From contig NZ_PHUG01000001.1 of assembly GCF_002813325.1 (NCBI RefSeq), forward strand, positions 2,976,001 to 3,040,000: a stretch of DNA of 64,000 nt. Reading direction: 5' to 3'. This document shows, piece after piece, positions 27,210 to 35,958 of the stretch. The translations under genes were made by a program, and so were the position numbers. This DNA comes from Janthinobacterium sp. 64 (lineage in GTDB: Bacteria; Pseudomonadota; Gammaproteobacteria; Burkholderiales; Burkholderiaceae_D). Below the pieces are notes generated by a model. The model had not been told where the DNA came from, searched no databases, and saw nothing but the letters and a program-made list of their open reading frames with translations. The first letter of the stretch is position 1. Each line of letters begins with the position of its first letter.

Positions 27210-27516
27210 GACCGCACGGCAAGCGTTGCTGGACGAATGGTTTTTTTCGCAAACATCTTGCCTGTCAGAAATTATCGTCCTACACTATTCAACAGAATCG
27301 GGCCGTGCCACGCTGCGCGGCCCCGCAAGAATATACGGCCGGGCAGGTCGCCACGACTTCCCGCCACCGGCAATACACATCCACGGCCCTGTCCCCGCCG
27401 AATTAGCTTTCTGTAACGCAAACTGACCGCATCAGCATCGTCATGCACAGGCGCCGCTTGTCCGCAGGACCATGCCAAGCGCACGCTTTCCGCTTTACGT
27501 CGAGGATGAATACCCT
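27210..27516. other. upstream region of the second chemoreceptor gene
   Basis: A non-coding stretch of about 300 bases after the terminator. I see no reading frame with a ribosome binding site and no clear promoter or repeat; it presumably carries the promoter of the following chemoreceptor gene. Confidence 0.4.
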
Positions 27517-29220
27517 ATGTCCAAGCTTAAAATCAGTACCCGTTTGGCCTTCAGTTTCGGCCTGATCATTGTCCTGCTTGCCATGGTGGCATTTGTTTCC
27601 ATCAGCCGCATCCGCAACATCAATGCCTCGACGGAAAAAATTGTCAATGACCGCTATGTCAAGGTCATGCTGTCCAATACGATACAGTCCGAGGTCAATG
27701 TCCAGGCCCGTCTCCTGAGCATCGCCATCATCGGTGCCAACGATGCCGACGAAGTCAGCAGTTCCGTGGCCAAGGTGCAGGCGTCGATCAAGAAGAACGT
27801 GGAATTGCTGGCGCGACTGAAAACCCTGGTCAATACGCCCAAAGGCCAGGAGCTGCTCCAGGCCGTGATGAGCAGCCGCGCAACGTATGGCAAGACGCGC
27901 GATGCGAATATCAAGCTGTTACAAGAAGGCAAATCGGAAACGGCGGGCATTTTCCTGCTGACACAGCTGCGCTATCCGCAAGAAAAATTCCTGACGGCAT
28001 TGGCGGCCATGGCCAGCTTCCAGGAATCACTGATGGAAAGCGAAGGCAAGCAAGCCGCCGCCGACGGACGCATGGCCATCATCCTGACCCTGTCGCTGTC
28101 GCTCGCCGCGACGGCCATCGCCATCGTGCTGGCCGTCCTGATCAGCCGCTCGATCAGCCGGCCCATAGCCGAAGCCGTCGAGGTGGCGCAACGGGTGGCG
28201 GCCGGCGATTTGTCGGTCACCATCGATGCGCGCGGCAACGATGAAACGGGCCTGCTGCTGCGCGCCCTGAAAGAGATGAACGACAATCTGCAAGACATCG
28301 TGGCCCGCGTGCGCCATGGCACGGATGCCATCGCACACGGCTCGCGCGAAATCGCCTCCGGCAATATGGACCTGTCCTCGCGCACGGAGCAACAGGCCAG
28401 TTCGCTGGAAGAAACGGCCTCGTCGATGGAGGAACTGACCTCGACCGTCAAGCAGAATGGCGAAAACGCGCGCCAGGCCAACCAGATGGCGCAATCGGCC
28501 TCCAGCGTGGCCAGCAAGGGCGGCCAGGTAGTGGCGGAAGTCATCACGACCATGGATTCGATCAATGCCTCGTCGAGGAAAATCGTCGACATCATCAGCG
28601 TCATCGACGGCATCGCCTTCCAGACCAATATCCTGGCCCTGAATGCGGCCGTGGAAGCGGCCAGGGCGGGCGAGCAGGGCCGCGGCTTTGCCGTCGTCGC
28701 CACGGAAGTGCGCAACCTGGCCCACCGCTCTGCCGCAGCAGCCAAGGAAATCAAGATCCTCATCGACGATTCCGTGCATCAGGTCAGTCTCGGCAGCACC
28801 CTCGTGAACCAGGCGGGCAGCACCATGGAAGAGATCGTCAACAGCGTGCGCCGCGTCACGGACATCATGGCCGAGATCACGTCCGCCAGCAACGAACAGG
28901 AAGCGGGGATTGAACAGATCAACCAGGCCATCACGGAAATGGATGCCGTGACACAGCAAAATGCCGCCCTCGTGGAAGAAGCGGCAGCCGCGTCCGAAGC
29001 GTTGCAGGATCAGGCCGGCATCCTGGCCGAAGCCGTCAGCGTGTTCAAGCTCGACGGCATGCAAGCGCTGCCACCGGTTCCGGTTCCAGCCATCCGCGCG
29101 CCAGCCAAGCCTGCCGCCGCGCCACGCGTCACGGCCACTGCCAGTGCCGCACCGGCCAGGAAAGCAGACAAGGCGGTCGCACAGGCCGCGGTCGCCGAGA
29201 CCGAGTGGGAAGAGTACTGA
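27517..29220 (+). CDS. methyl-accepting chemotaxis protein with a C-terminal CheR-tether-like motif
   Basis: A 567-residue chemoreceptor. The start MSKLKIST follows GAGGA by about 11 bases; a longer frame has no better site. TM1 is about 10-32, a helical periplasmic domain about 35-190 (4HB type), TM2 about 191-213, HAMP after [14 protein letters not shown], then the signalling coiled coil with its conserved tip ([20 protein letters not shown]). Past the coiled coil is a flexible Ala/Pro-rich linker, and the protein ends EWEEY. This fits the xWxx(F/Y) pentapeptide that tethers CheR or CheB in other receptors. It is transcribed alone. Confidence 0.94.
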   Translation: MSKLKISTRLAFSFGLIIVLLAMVAFVSISRIRNINASTEKIVNDRYVKVMLSNTIQSEVNVQARLLSIAIIGANDADEVSSSVAKVQASIKKNVELLARLKTLVNTPKGQELLQAVMSSRATYGKTRDANIKLLQEGKSETAGIFLLTQLRYPQEKFLTALAAMASFQESLMESEGKQAAADGRMAIILTLSLSLAATAIAIVLAVLISRSISRPIAEAVEVAQRVAAGDLSVTIDARGNDETGLLLRALKEMNDNLQDIVARVRHGTDAIAHGSREIASGNMDLSSRTEQQASSLEETASSMEELTSTVKQNGENARQANQMAQSASSVASKGGQVVAEVITTMDSINASSRKIVDIISVIDGIAFQTNILALNAAVEAARAGEQGRGFAVVATEVRNLAHRSAAAAKEIKILIDDSVHQVSLGSTLVNQAGSTMEEIVNSVRRVTDIMAEITSASNEQEAGIEQINQAITEMDAVTQQNAALVEEAAAASEALQDQAGILAEAVSVFKLDGMQALPPVPVPAIRAPAKPAAAPRVTATASAAPARKADKAVAQAAVAETEWEEY

Positions 29221-29281
29221 GACACCGCCTGCCGCAAGGCATCAAGCAGCTTGCAGCGGGCGCACGCCACAGGCTTGCGCC

Positions 29282-30634
29282 TCAGCCGCCCGCCACCACC
29301 ATGCTCTCGATGAGGATGGAACCGGTCTCTTTGGTGCCGCGGCGCAAGACGTCGGCGCCCACGGCGACGATGTTGCGCAGCATGTCTTTCATGTTGCCGG
29401 CGATGGTGATTTCTTCCACCGGATACTGAATCACGCCATTTTCCACCCAAAAACCGGACGCGCCGCGCGAATAGTCGCCCGTCACGTAGTTCGTTCCCTG
29501 CCCCATCAGTTCCGTCACCAGCAAGCCCGTGCCCAGCTTTTTCAGCATGGCAACGAAATCATCGGTGGCGGCCGTCTGGCTGGACGTCAGGTACAGATTG
29601 TGCGAGCCACCCGCGTTGCCCGTCGTCTGCATGCCCAGCTTGCGGGCCGTGTAGGTCGACAGGAAATAGCCTTGCACCACGCCATCCTTGACGACGTCGC
29701 GGCTGACGGTTTTCACGCCCTCTTCATCGAACGGCGCGGAACCGACGCCGCCGATCACGTGCGGATCTTCGAAGATCTGCACGTGCGAGGGCAGCACTTG
29801 CGTACCCAGCGAGTCGTTCAGGAAAGTGGATTTGCGGTACAGGGCGCCACCCGAGGTCGCTTGCACATAGGTACCGAGCAGCCCGGCAGCCAGCGGCGCT
29901 TCGAACAGCACGGGGCAAGTGCGCGTGCCCAGTTTGCGCGCATTCAGGCGCGACAGGGCGCGCTCGGCGGCGTAGCGGCCGATGGCTTCCGGGCTAGCCA
30001 TTTTGGCGGCGTCGCGCACGGACGAATACCAGTCGTCGCGCTGCATCTTGGCGCCCTTGCCGGCGATGGGCGCCACGGACAGGGTGTGGCGCGAAAACGG
30101 ATAGCCGCCGATGAAGCCGCGTGAATTGGCGGACACAAAGTGCGATTGCTGCACGTGCACGCTGGCGCCCTCGCTATTCGTGATGCGCGGGTCGACGGCA
30201 AATGCAGCCGCTTCGGCCCGCTGGGCCAGCACGACGGCTTCCTCGGCGGAAATGCGCCATGGATAGAACAGTTGCAAGTCGCGGGGAGACATTTCCAGCA
30301 GGTCGGCGTCGGCCAGGCCCGCGCAATCGTCCTCGGCCGTGAAGCGGGCGATATTGTAGGCGGCGTCCACCGTGGCGCGCAGGGCCGATGGCGAAAAATC
30401 GGAGGTGCTGGCATTGCCGCGTTTCTTGCCGACAAACACGGTCACGCCCATGCCCTTGTCCTTGTTTTGCTCGATCGTCTCGATCTTGCCTTTTCGTACA
30501 GAAACGGACAGGCCACCGCCTTCGCTGACTTCGACGGCAGCGTCGGTACCGCCCGCTTCCCGCGCAAAAGACAACACATCACGGGCCAGTTGCTGCAATT
30601 GCTCTTGACTATGGGTAAATACGGAGTCGTTCAT
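29282..30634 (-). CDS. pmbA: metalloprotease PmbA/TldE
   Basis: A 450-residue protein, the same length as E. coli PmbA. With TldD it forms a protease that processes microcin B17 precursor and the CcdA antitoxin. Recognisable parts are the N-terminal QLARDVLSFAREAGGTDAAV, the middle IGKGAKMQRDDWYSSV-like region and the C-terminal block NYVTGDYSRGASGFWVENG followed by YPVEEITIAGNM. TldE subunits lack the zinc motif carried by TldD, and none is visible here. The start MNDSVF is preferred over an in-frame ATG 13 codons upstream. It faces yjgA head to head with a gap of about 90 bases. Confidence 0.95.
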   Translation of the reverse strand: MNDSVFTHSQEQLQQLARDVLSFAREAGGTDAAVEVSEGGGLSVSVRKGKIETIEQNKDKGMGVTVFVGKKRGNASTSDFSPSALRATVDAAYNIARFTAEDDCAGLADADLLEMSPRDLQLFYPWRISAEEAVVLAQRAEAAAFAVDPRITNSEGASVHVQQSHFVSANSRGFIGGYPFSRHTLSVAPIAGKGAKMQRDDWYSSVRDAAKMASPEAIGRYAAERALSRLNARKLGTRTCPVLFEAPLAAGLLGTYVQATSGGALYRKSTFLNDSLGTQVLPSHVQIFEDPHVIGGVGSAPFDEEGVKTVSRDVVKDGVVQGYFLSTYTARKLGMQTTGNAGGSHNLYLTSSQTAATDDFVAMLKKLGTGLLVTELMGQGTNYVTGDYSRGASGFWVENGVIQYPVEEITIAGNMKDMLRNIVAVGADVLRRGTKETGSILIESMVVAGG

Positions 30635-30726
30635 GCGCTGTTTTCTTCGGAAAGCCGCTAAAAAGGGTATCATAGCAGTCGTTTACAGTTTACAGGTGCG
30701 GCCTACGCGGCCAATCCCGCCTTATC

Positions 30727-31326
30727 ATGCCAAATCCAAACCGGGGAGCTTGCGGCTTCCAATCCACCGAATTCGAACAGGAATATGAACGTCCGTCGAA
30801 GTCGGAACTCAAGCGCCAGATGACCGTCCTGCAAAAGCTGGGCGAAGAACTCGTCAATGAAGCACGCGACCGCGTCAAGCGCGTCCCGATGCCGGAAGAC
30901 GTGCGCGACGCCATTCTCGAATGCCAGCAAATCAAGGATCACGAAGGCCGCCGCCGCCAGCTGCAATACGTGGGCAAGAAAATGCGCACCCTGGATGAAG
31001 AAGAAGTTGCCGCCATCCAACGCACCATCGATAGCTGGAAAGGCTTGTCGAAAGCCGATACGGCCAATATGCACGCGATGGAACGCCGCCGCGACAAGCT
31101 GTTGACGGACGACAAGGCGTTGACCGTCTTGCTGTCGGAAAACCCGGAGCTGGACGTGCAACACCTGCGCACCCTGATCCGCAATGCCCGCAAGGAGCAA
31201 GCCGAGAACAAGCCGCCGAAAGCCTACCGCGAAATCTTCCAGATCTTGAAAGAGATCGCCAAGAAGAAAAACGGCGGCAAGAAAGATGCCGACGAAGATG
31301 ACGTTGAAGGCGACGAAGACGAATAA
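30727..31326 (+). CDS. yjgA: ribosome-associated protein YjgA/DarP (DUF615)
   Basis: A 199-residue helical, highly charged protein. In E. coli DarP binds the immature 50S subunit and helps its late assembly. The family block RPSKSELKRQMTVLQKLGEE lies near residues 22-41, with VPMPEDVRDAILEC and HEGRRRQLQYVGKKMR next and the C-terminal half PKAYREIFQILKEI. It ends in an acidic tail (DADEDDVEGDEDE). Head-to-head pairing with pmbA is common in beta-proteobacteria. Confidence 0.94.
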   Translation: MPNPNRGACGFQSTEFEQEYERPSKSELKRQMTVLQKLGEELVNEARDRVKRVPMPEDVRDAILECQQIKDHEGRRRQLQYVGKKMRTLDEEEVAAIQRTIDSWKGLSKADTANMHAMERRRDKLLTDDKALTVLLSENPELDVQHLRTLIRNARKEQAENKPPKAYREIFQILKEIAKKKNGGKKDADEDDVEGDEDE

Positions 31327-31332
31327 GCAACT

Positions 31333-31359
31333 GGGGTCAGACCCGGCGGGTCTGACCCC
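31333..31359. repeat. GGGTCAGACCC palindromic repeat
   Basis: A 27-base palindrome (ggggtcaga-cccggcggg-tctgacccc) just after yjgA. Its sequence is the same as the copy at 57298. Confidence 0.85.
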
Positions 31360-31371
31360 GACAGTAGCTAA

Positions 31372-31396
31372 AAACCGGGATCAGCCCGGTTTTTTT
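31372..31396 (+). terminator. rho-independent terminator of yjgA
   Basis: An 8-bp stem (aaaccggg / cccggttt) with a 5-base loop runs into a T-tract, about 45 bases after the yjgA stop. Confidence 0.85.
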
Positions 31397-31416
31397 ACGA
31401 CATAGACAGGTGCCCC

Positions 31417-32046
31417 ATGACCACGATAGAAGACGAATTGATTATCGGCCTCGTGTCGATCTCGGACCGCGCCAGCGGCGGCGTGTATGAAGACCTGGGC
31501 ATCCCCGCGCTGGAAAGCTGGCTGTCTGCCGCCATCCGTACGCCGTTCCGCCTGGAAAAGCGGCTGATCCCGGACGAGCGCTCGCAGATTGAAAACACCT
31601 TGATCGACATGGTCGACCTGAACCACTGCCATTTGATACTGACGACGGGCGGCACGGGGCCGGCGCGGCGCGATGTGACGCCGGACGCCACGCTCAGCGT
31701 CGGAAGCAAGGAAATGCCCGGTTTCGGCGAACAGATGCGCCAGATCAGCCTGCAATTCGTGCCGACGGCGATTTTGTCGCGCCAGGTGGCCGTGATCCGC
31801 GAGACGCCCGAGCGCGCTTGCCTGATCATGAACTTGCCCGGCCAGCCGAAAGCCATCAAGGAAACCCTGGAAGGCTTGAAGGACGCCGACGGCGTGCAAC
31901 TGGTCAACGGCATCTTTGCCGCCGTGCCATATTGCATCGACCTCATCGGCGGTCCCTACATGGAAACCGATCCGGCCATCTGCAAGGCCTTCCGTCCGAA
32001 ATCGGCGCTGCGTCCGGCGCAACCTTTACCTGAGGAAAATACATGA
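31417..32046 (+). CDS. mogA: molybdopterin adenylyltransferase MogA
   Basis: A 209-residue cytoplasmic protein of the MoaB/MogA family that activates molybdopterin with ATP before molybdenum insertion. The family motifs are IGLVSISDRASGGVYEDLG near 10-28, ILTTGGTGPARRDVTPDAT near 71-89 and MNLPGQPKAIKETL near 138-151. It overlaps the following esterase gene by 4 bases (ATGA), so the two are co-translated. No other molybdenum cofactor gene is nearby. Confidence 0.94.
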   Translation: MTTIEDELIIGLVSISDRASGGVYEDLGIPALESWLSAAIRTPFRLEKRLIPDERSQIENTLIDMVDLNHCHLILTTGGTGPARRDVTPDATLSVGSKEMPGFGEQMRQISLQFVPTAILSRQVAVIRETPERACLIMNLPGQPKAIKETLEGLKDADGVQLVNGIFAAVPYCIDLIGGPYMETDPAICKAFRPKSALRPAQPLPEENT

Positions 32047-32711
32047 GCACCTTGCTGGAAACCATACAACTCGACAGCGCCCCGAACCCCACCGTTTCCA
32101 TCATCTGGATGCACGGCCTGGGCGCCGACGGCAATGACTTCGTGCCCCTGGTAAAAGAACTCGATTTGCGCGGCTGTCCCGCCATCCGTTTCATTTTCCC
32201 CAGTGCCGGCACCATGCCCGTCACCATCAACAACGGCTACGTGATGCGCGCCTGGTACGACATCCGCGAAAACGACCTGGTGCGCCGCGAAGATGAGGCT
32301 GGACTGCGCGCCTCGCAAGCCCAAATCGAGGCGCTGATCACGCGCGAAAAGGCGCGCGGCATCCCCGCCAGCCGCATCATCCTGGCCGGCTTCTCGCAAG
32401 GCTGCGCCATGACCCTGCAAACGGGCTTGCGCCATGCGGAACCGCTGGCCGGCCTGATGTGTCTGTCCGGCTACCTGCCGCTGGCCGACAAGACGGCAGC
32501 CGAGCGCACGCCGGCCAGCCTGGAAACGCCGATCTTCATGGCGCACGGCACGGCCGACCCCGTGGTGCCGGTCGGCCGCGCGCAACAGTCGCGCGACTTG
32601 CTCACCGGCATGGGCTACAAGGTGGAATGGCATGAATACATGATGCAGCACTCGCTGTGCCAGGAAGAGATCGACGCCATCGGCGCGTGGCTGAAAAAAG
32701 TCCTCGCCTAA
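32043..32711 (+). CDS. carboxylesterase/phospholipase of the alpha/beta hydrolase family
   Basis: A 222-residue cytoplasmic alpha/beta hydrolase resembling carboxylesterase 2 of Pseudomonas and acyl-protein thioesterases. The catalytic triad is visible: Ser118 in GFSQGCAM, Asp near 172 in HGTADPVVP, and His203 in MMQHSL. WMHGLGADGNDF near residue 21-32 supplies the oxyanion region. Coupled to mogA by a 4-base overlap, though no functional link is evident. Confidence 0.92.
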   Translation: MSTLLETIQLDSAPNPTVSIIWMHGLGADGNDFVPLVKELDLRGCPAIRFIFPSAGTMPVTINNGYVMRAWYDIRENDLVRREDEAGLRASQAQIEALITREKARGIPASRIILAGFSQGCAMTLQTGLRHAEPLAGLMCLSGYLPLADKTAAERTPASLETPIFMAHGTADPVVPVGRAQQSRDLLTGMGYKVEWHEYMMQHSLCQEEIDAIGAWLKKVLA

Positions 32712-32715
32712 ATAA

Positions 32716-32748
32716 AACAGGCGCGGTGTGCGCCGCGCCTGTTGTCTT
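32716..32748 (+). terminator. terminator-like hairpin after the esterase gene
   Basis: A perfect 11-bp stem (aacaggcgcgg / ccgcgcctgtt) with a 6-base loop starts 5 bases after the stop codon. The following T-tract is weak (GTCTTG), so termination may be partial. Confidence 0.65.
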
Positions 32749-32777
32749 GCGAAACGCCGCGAATACCTAACAAAACC

Positions 32778-32869
32778 GTAGCGAGCGGCAGTGAGTTGTG
32801 GCAGAGAAGCGGAGCTGTGCTTTAGCACAGTGAGCATCGGAGGCCGCAAATCGCGACGCGCAGTAGGTT
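32778..32869. repeat. long GTAGCGAGCGG-type intergenic repeat, copy 1
   Basis: About 92 bases sharing order and blocks with 47586-47691: gtagcgagcgg, tgtggc(a/c)gagaagcgga, agtgagcatcg, gcagta(g/a)gtt. A small hairpin (ctgtgc-ttta-gcacag at 32815-32830) sits at the same place as a different hairpin in copy 2. It lies between convergent genes. Confidence 0.7.
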
Positions 32870-32882
32870 TTGATAGGTATTC

Positions 32883-34439
32883 TTATTTACTCGCCGGCAT
32901 TTTCTCATTCCATATCTTCAGCATGTCGGGCGACGCTTCCGAGCGGATGCCGTTGTCCGTCAGTATCGATTCCGTCGCTGCCAGCATCTCCTTGCGCGGC
33001 ACGACGACCATTTCCGCATCGCGCTGCTGGAAGCGGAACGTCAGCAGCTCATCCGTCTGGTCGCGCAGCAAGGCCACCAGGTGCGCCAGGCTGCGCACGC
33101 GCACGCCGTTGACGGAATCGACGACCGAAAAGAAACGCGTACTGTAGCCATTCATCAGCTTGTGCGGGAAGAATGGCGCGGCGATCACCACCAGTTCTTC
33201 GCGCTCGCTATCGGGCGCATCGCCGCGCCGCGTGGCCAGCGGATTGCCGGCAAACGCCATGCCGCCCAAGATCGCCGGGTTGCCATTGGGCGCGGCCATG
33301 AATTCCGTGCTGGCGCGCGAAAACACCATCGGGCCAAAGATGAAATAGGACGGGTAATTGCCCTGCAAGCCGCTGATGAGCATCGGATGCGCGGCCGAGA
33401 CGGGCACCTTGACTTTCAGGGGCGCGCCCTGGCGCACCACCGTCAACGGCAATTCGCCGTCTTTCGCCAGCTGCTGCACCCGGTACTGGAAGCGCACGCG
33501 GCTGTTGGCGTTCAGCTTGACCATGCCCTGGTTGTCGATGGGAAAATCGCCGATATGCGTGATGACGTCCCACTCCTTGAGCGGATAGGCCGCATCCTTG
33601 CTGGCCGGCGACATCACGACGGCGCCCTCGACGCCCTTGGCCAGCTTCAGATAGGTGCGCAGTGCGGGATTTTCCAGCGTTTGCGTCACGTCGCGCATGG
33701 CCGGCTTGCCCTTGGGCGCGCCACTTTCCTGGTCGCGCAGGAACAGCTCGATTTCCTCGTTGGGGATGATGTAGCCGATGTTTTGCGCATTGAGCATGCC
33801 GGCAAAGGCCAGGCCGATCATCTTCTCGCCGGCAATCACGGGGCCGCCGCTATTGCCCGGGTTGATGGCTGCATCGATCTGAATGCGCAAGCCGGACACG
33901 GGGAAGTTATAGCGCACGAATTCGATGCGCGAAACGATGCCCTTGGTGATCGACAATGAGGTGCCGCCCGTCGGATAGCCATACGCCAGCACGGCATCGC
34001 GCACGTCGGGCAAGACATTGGCGCGCGGCACGGCTTTGTGGCTGGCGAAAAAACTGTCATCGTCGATTTTCAGCAAAGCCAGGTCCATGCCGCGCGAGAT
34101 GGCCAGCACGGTCGCCGGTATCTTGTCGCCGGCGCCATTGGCCTGGATCTGCACCTGGCTGGCATAGCCGACCACGTGTGCATTGGTAAGGATGCGGTGG
34201 CCTTCGATGACGACGCCGGAACCCGTCACCTCTTGCGGCGCGGCCTTGCTCCAGGGTTTATACGGGTCCGGCCCGCGCAGGGTGGAAAACACCTTGACGA
34301 CGGAATTTTCCAGGGCGGAAGCGCTGGCGCTGGCGGCCGTCTCGGCGGCCAGCGCACGCACCGTCATCAAGGGGGAAAAAGAAAGGGCCAGCGCCAGCAA
34401 GGCACGGCCCATCAGGGTGAAGCACGGACGAGTTTTCAT
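32883..34439 (-). CDS. Deg-like trypsin-type serine protease with PDZ domain
   Basis: A 518-residue exported protein: signal peptide about 1-31 ending ALAAE. The trypsin-like domain has the full triad: His in RILTNAHVV near 88, Asp in MDLALLKID near 118 and Ser in NPGNSGGP near 195. PDZ-like segments follow (VISH-type KEWDVITHIGDFPIDNQG near 300 and VVDSVNGVRVRSLAHLV near 450). The domain order resembles the Deg9-type plant and bacterial proteases rather than the shorter DegP/DegQ. A likely role is periplasmic protein quality control. No clear ribosome binding site is visible before the chosen ATG. Confidence 0.88.
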   Translation of the reverse strand: MKTRPCFTLMGRALLALALSFSPLMTVRALAAETAASASASALENSVVKVFSTLRGPDPYKPWSKAAPQEVTGSGVVIEGHRILTNAHVVGYASQVQIQANGAGDKIPATVLAISRGMDLALLKIDDDSFFASHKAVPRANVLPDVRDAVLAYGYPTGGTSLSITKGIVSRIEFVRYNFPVSGLRIQIDAAINPGNSGGPVIAGEKMIGLAFAGMLNAQNIGYIIPNEEIELFLRDQESGAPKGKPAMRDVTQTLENPALRTYLKLAKGVEGAVVMSPASKDAAYPLKEWDVITHIGDFPIDNQGMVKLNANSRVRFQYRVQQLAKDGELPLTVVRQGAPLKVKVPVSAAHPMLISGLQGNYPSYFIFGPMVFSRASTEFMAAPNGNPAILGGMAFAGNPLATRRGDAPDSEREELVVIAAPFFPHKLMNGYSTRFFSVVDSVNGVRVRSLAHLVALLRDQTDELLTFRFQQRDAEMVVVPRKEMLAATESILTDNGIRSEASPDMLKIWNEKMPASK

Positions 34440-34543
34440 TGAGCTTTTTAGCAATGGAAGGGAAGTAAAATTATATATTGAATAATTGCAACTTCATTAC
34501 ACTTTGTCCATCTTTGCCGAAGAACTCCTCTAAACTCCGCTCA

Positions 34544-35110
34544 TCAGGCGGGCAAGGGCGTCACGCCCAAGGCCGGCACGGCCGTCTGCGCCCCATTCAT
34601 GACCATGGCCAGGAAAGTGTAGTAGCCATTGATGCCCATCAAGTCGACCACGCCGTGCTCGCCGAACAGCGTCAACGCCCGCGCATACGTGGCGTCGCTG
34701 ATCCTCTTGTTCTGCTGCAACTCGATGCAAAAATCGTGCACGGCTTGCTCGTCTTCTTTCAAGGCAAGCGGCACGCGACGCGACGCGATGGCGTCCACGG
34801 CCGCCTGCGCGATGCCGTTCTGCACGGCCAGCGGCGCGTGGATGGCCCACTCGACTTGCTGGTCCCACTGGCGCGCCGTCACGAGGATCGCCAGTTCCGA
34901 CAAGCGCGTGCCGATGGCGCTGCGGTAGCGCAAATACTCACCCATGCGCTGCGCCGTTTCCATCAGCTCGGGGCTGCGGATCAGTGGCACGAAAGGGCCG
35001 TACAGCGCGCCGCGCGGGCCATCGATGATGGCTTGCGCGGCGGCCCGCTGCTGCTGGTCAAGCTGGTTCAGCGGCAGCGGCGGCAAGCGGTCGATATCAC
35101 CCCCCGCCAT
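34544..35110 (-). CDS. carboxymuconolactone decarboxylase (CMD) family protein
   Basis: A 188-residue alpha-helical protein of the AhpD/CMD fold. It shows ALYGPFVPLIRSPELMETAQ, RLSELAILVTARQWDQQVEW and the C-terminal helix block HGVVDLMGINGYYTFLAMVM. The CxxC of peroxidase-type AhpD proteins is absent, so a decarboxylase or hydrolase-like role fits better. Its start shares one base with the stop of the FAH-family gene (TGATG). It is the last gene in the KamA-like/MFS/FAH/CMD operon. The substrate is unknown. Confidence 0.85.
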   Translation of the reverse strand: MAGGDIDRLPPLPLNQLDQQQRAAAQAIIDGPRGALYGPFVPLIRSPELMETAQRMGEYLRYRSAIGTRLSELAILVTARQWDQQVEWAIHAPLAVQNGIAQAAVDAIASRRVPLALKEDEQAVHDFCIELQQNKRISDATYARALTLFGEHGVVDLMGINGYYTFLAMVMNGAQTAVPALGVTPLPA

Positions 35111-35958
35111 CAGGCAGTCCAGGCGACCACGTCCTGCTGCTGTTCACCGAGGCCGGGGATGCCCAGGCGCATGCTGTCGCCTTTTTTCAGGAAACGCTGC
35201 GGCTTGCGGCCCTGGCCCACGCCCGGCGGCGTGCCCGTGGCGATGACGTCGCCCGGTTCCAGTGTCATGAATTGCGACAGGTAGCTGACGATCTGCGCCA
35301 CCGTGAAGATCATGGTTTGCGTATTGCCAGTCTGCATGCGCTTGCCGTTGACTTCCAGGTACAGGTCCAGGTCTTGCTCATCGATGATTTCATCGCGCGT
35401 CACCAGCCACGGGCCGATGGGGCCAAAGGTGTCGCAGCCCTTGCCTTTATCCCATTGGCCGCCCCGTTCCAGCTGGAACGAGCGCTCAGAAATGTCATTG
35501 ACGACGCAATAGCCGGCCACGTATTTCAGGGCGTCTTCTTCGCTCACGTATTGCGCGCGCGTGCCGATGATCACGCCCAGTTCCACTTCCCAATCCGTCT
35601 TCTTGGAACCTTTTGGCAACACGACATTGTCGTCCGGGCCATTCAGGCAAGTGATCGCCTTCATGAAGACGATGGGTTCGGCGGGGATAGCCATGCCGGC
35701 CTCGGCCGCGTGATCCGCGTAGTTGAGGCCGATGCCGATGAACTTGCCGACTTTCGCCAGCGGCACGCCGAAGCGTGGATTGCCGCGCACCAGGGGCAAG
35801 GTCTTTTCGTCCAGCTTGGCCAGCTTGCGCAAGGCCTTGTCGGACAATTGCGCGCCGTCAATATCGGCAATCACGCCGGACAGGTCGCGCAGTTTGCCTT
35901 CTTCATCGATCAGGCCCGGTTTTTCCTTGCCTGGACGTCCATAACGAACGAGTTTCAT
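35110..35958 (-). CDS. fumarylacetoacetate hydrolase family protein
   Basis: A 282-residue FAH-fold hydrolase. The N-terminal domain starts MKLVRYGRPGKEKPGLIDEE. Metal ligands are carried by TDWEVELGVIIG (the ExE pair near 120) and the Asp in CVVNDISERSFQ; GTPPGVGQGRKPQ lies near 240. It is closest by eye to the 2,4-diketo-3-deoxyfuconate hydrolase and ureidoglycolate-lyase-like branch, but the true substrate is not clear. AAGGAAG precedes the ATG. The 5' end lies inside the 3' end of the upstream MFS gene (56 bases). Confidence 0.88.
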   Translation of the reverse strand: MKLVRYGRPGKEKPGLIDEEGKLRDLSGVIADIDGAQLSDKALRKLAKLDEKTLPLVRGNPRFGVPLAKVGKFIGIGLNYADHAAEAGMAIPAEPIVFMKAITCLNGPDDNVVLPKGSKKTDWEVELGVIIGTRAQYVSEEDALKYVAGYCVVNDISERSFQLERGGQWDKGKGCDTFGPIGPWLVTRDEIIDEQDLDLYLEVNGKRMQTGNTQTMIFTVAQIVSYLSQFMTLEPGDVIATGTPPGVGQGRKPQRFLKKGDSMRLGIPGLGEQQQDVVAWTA

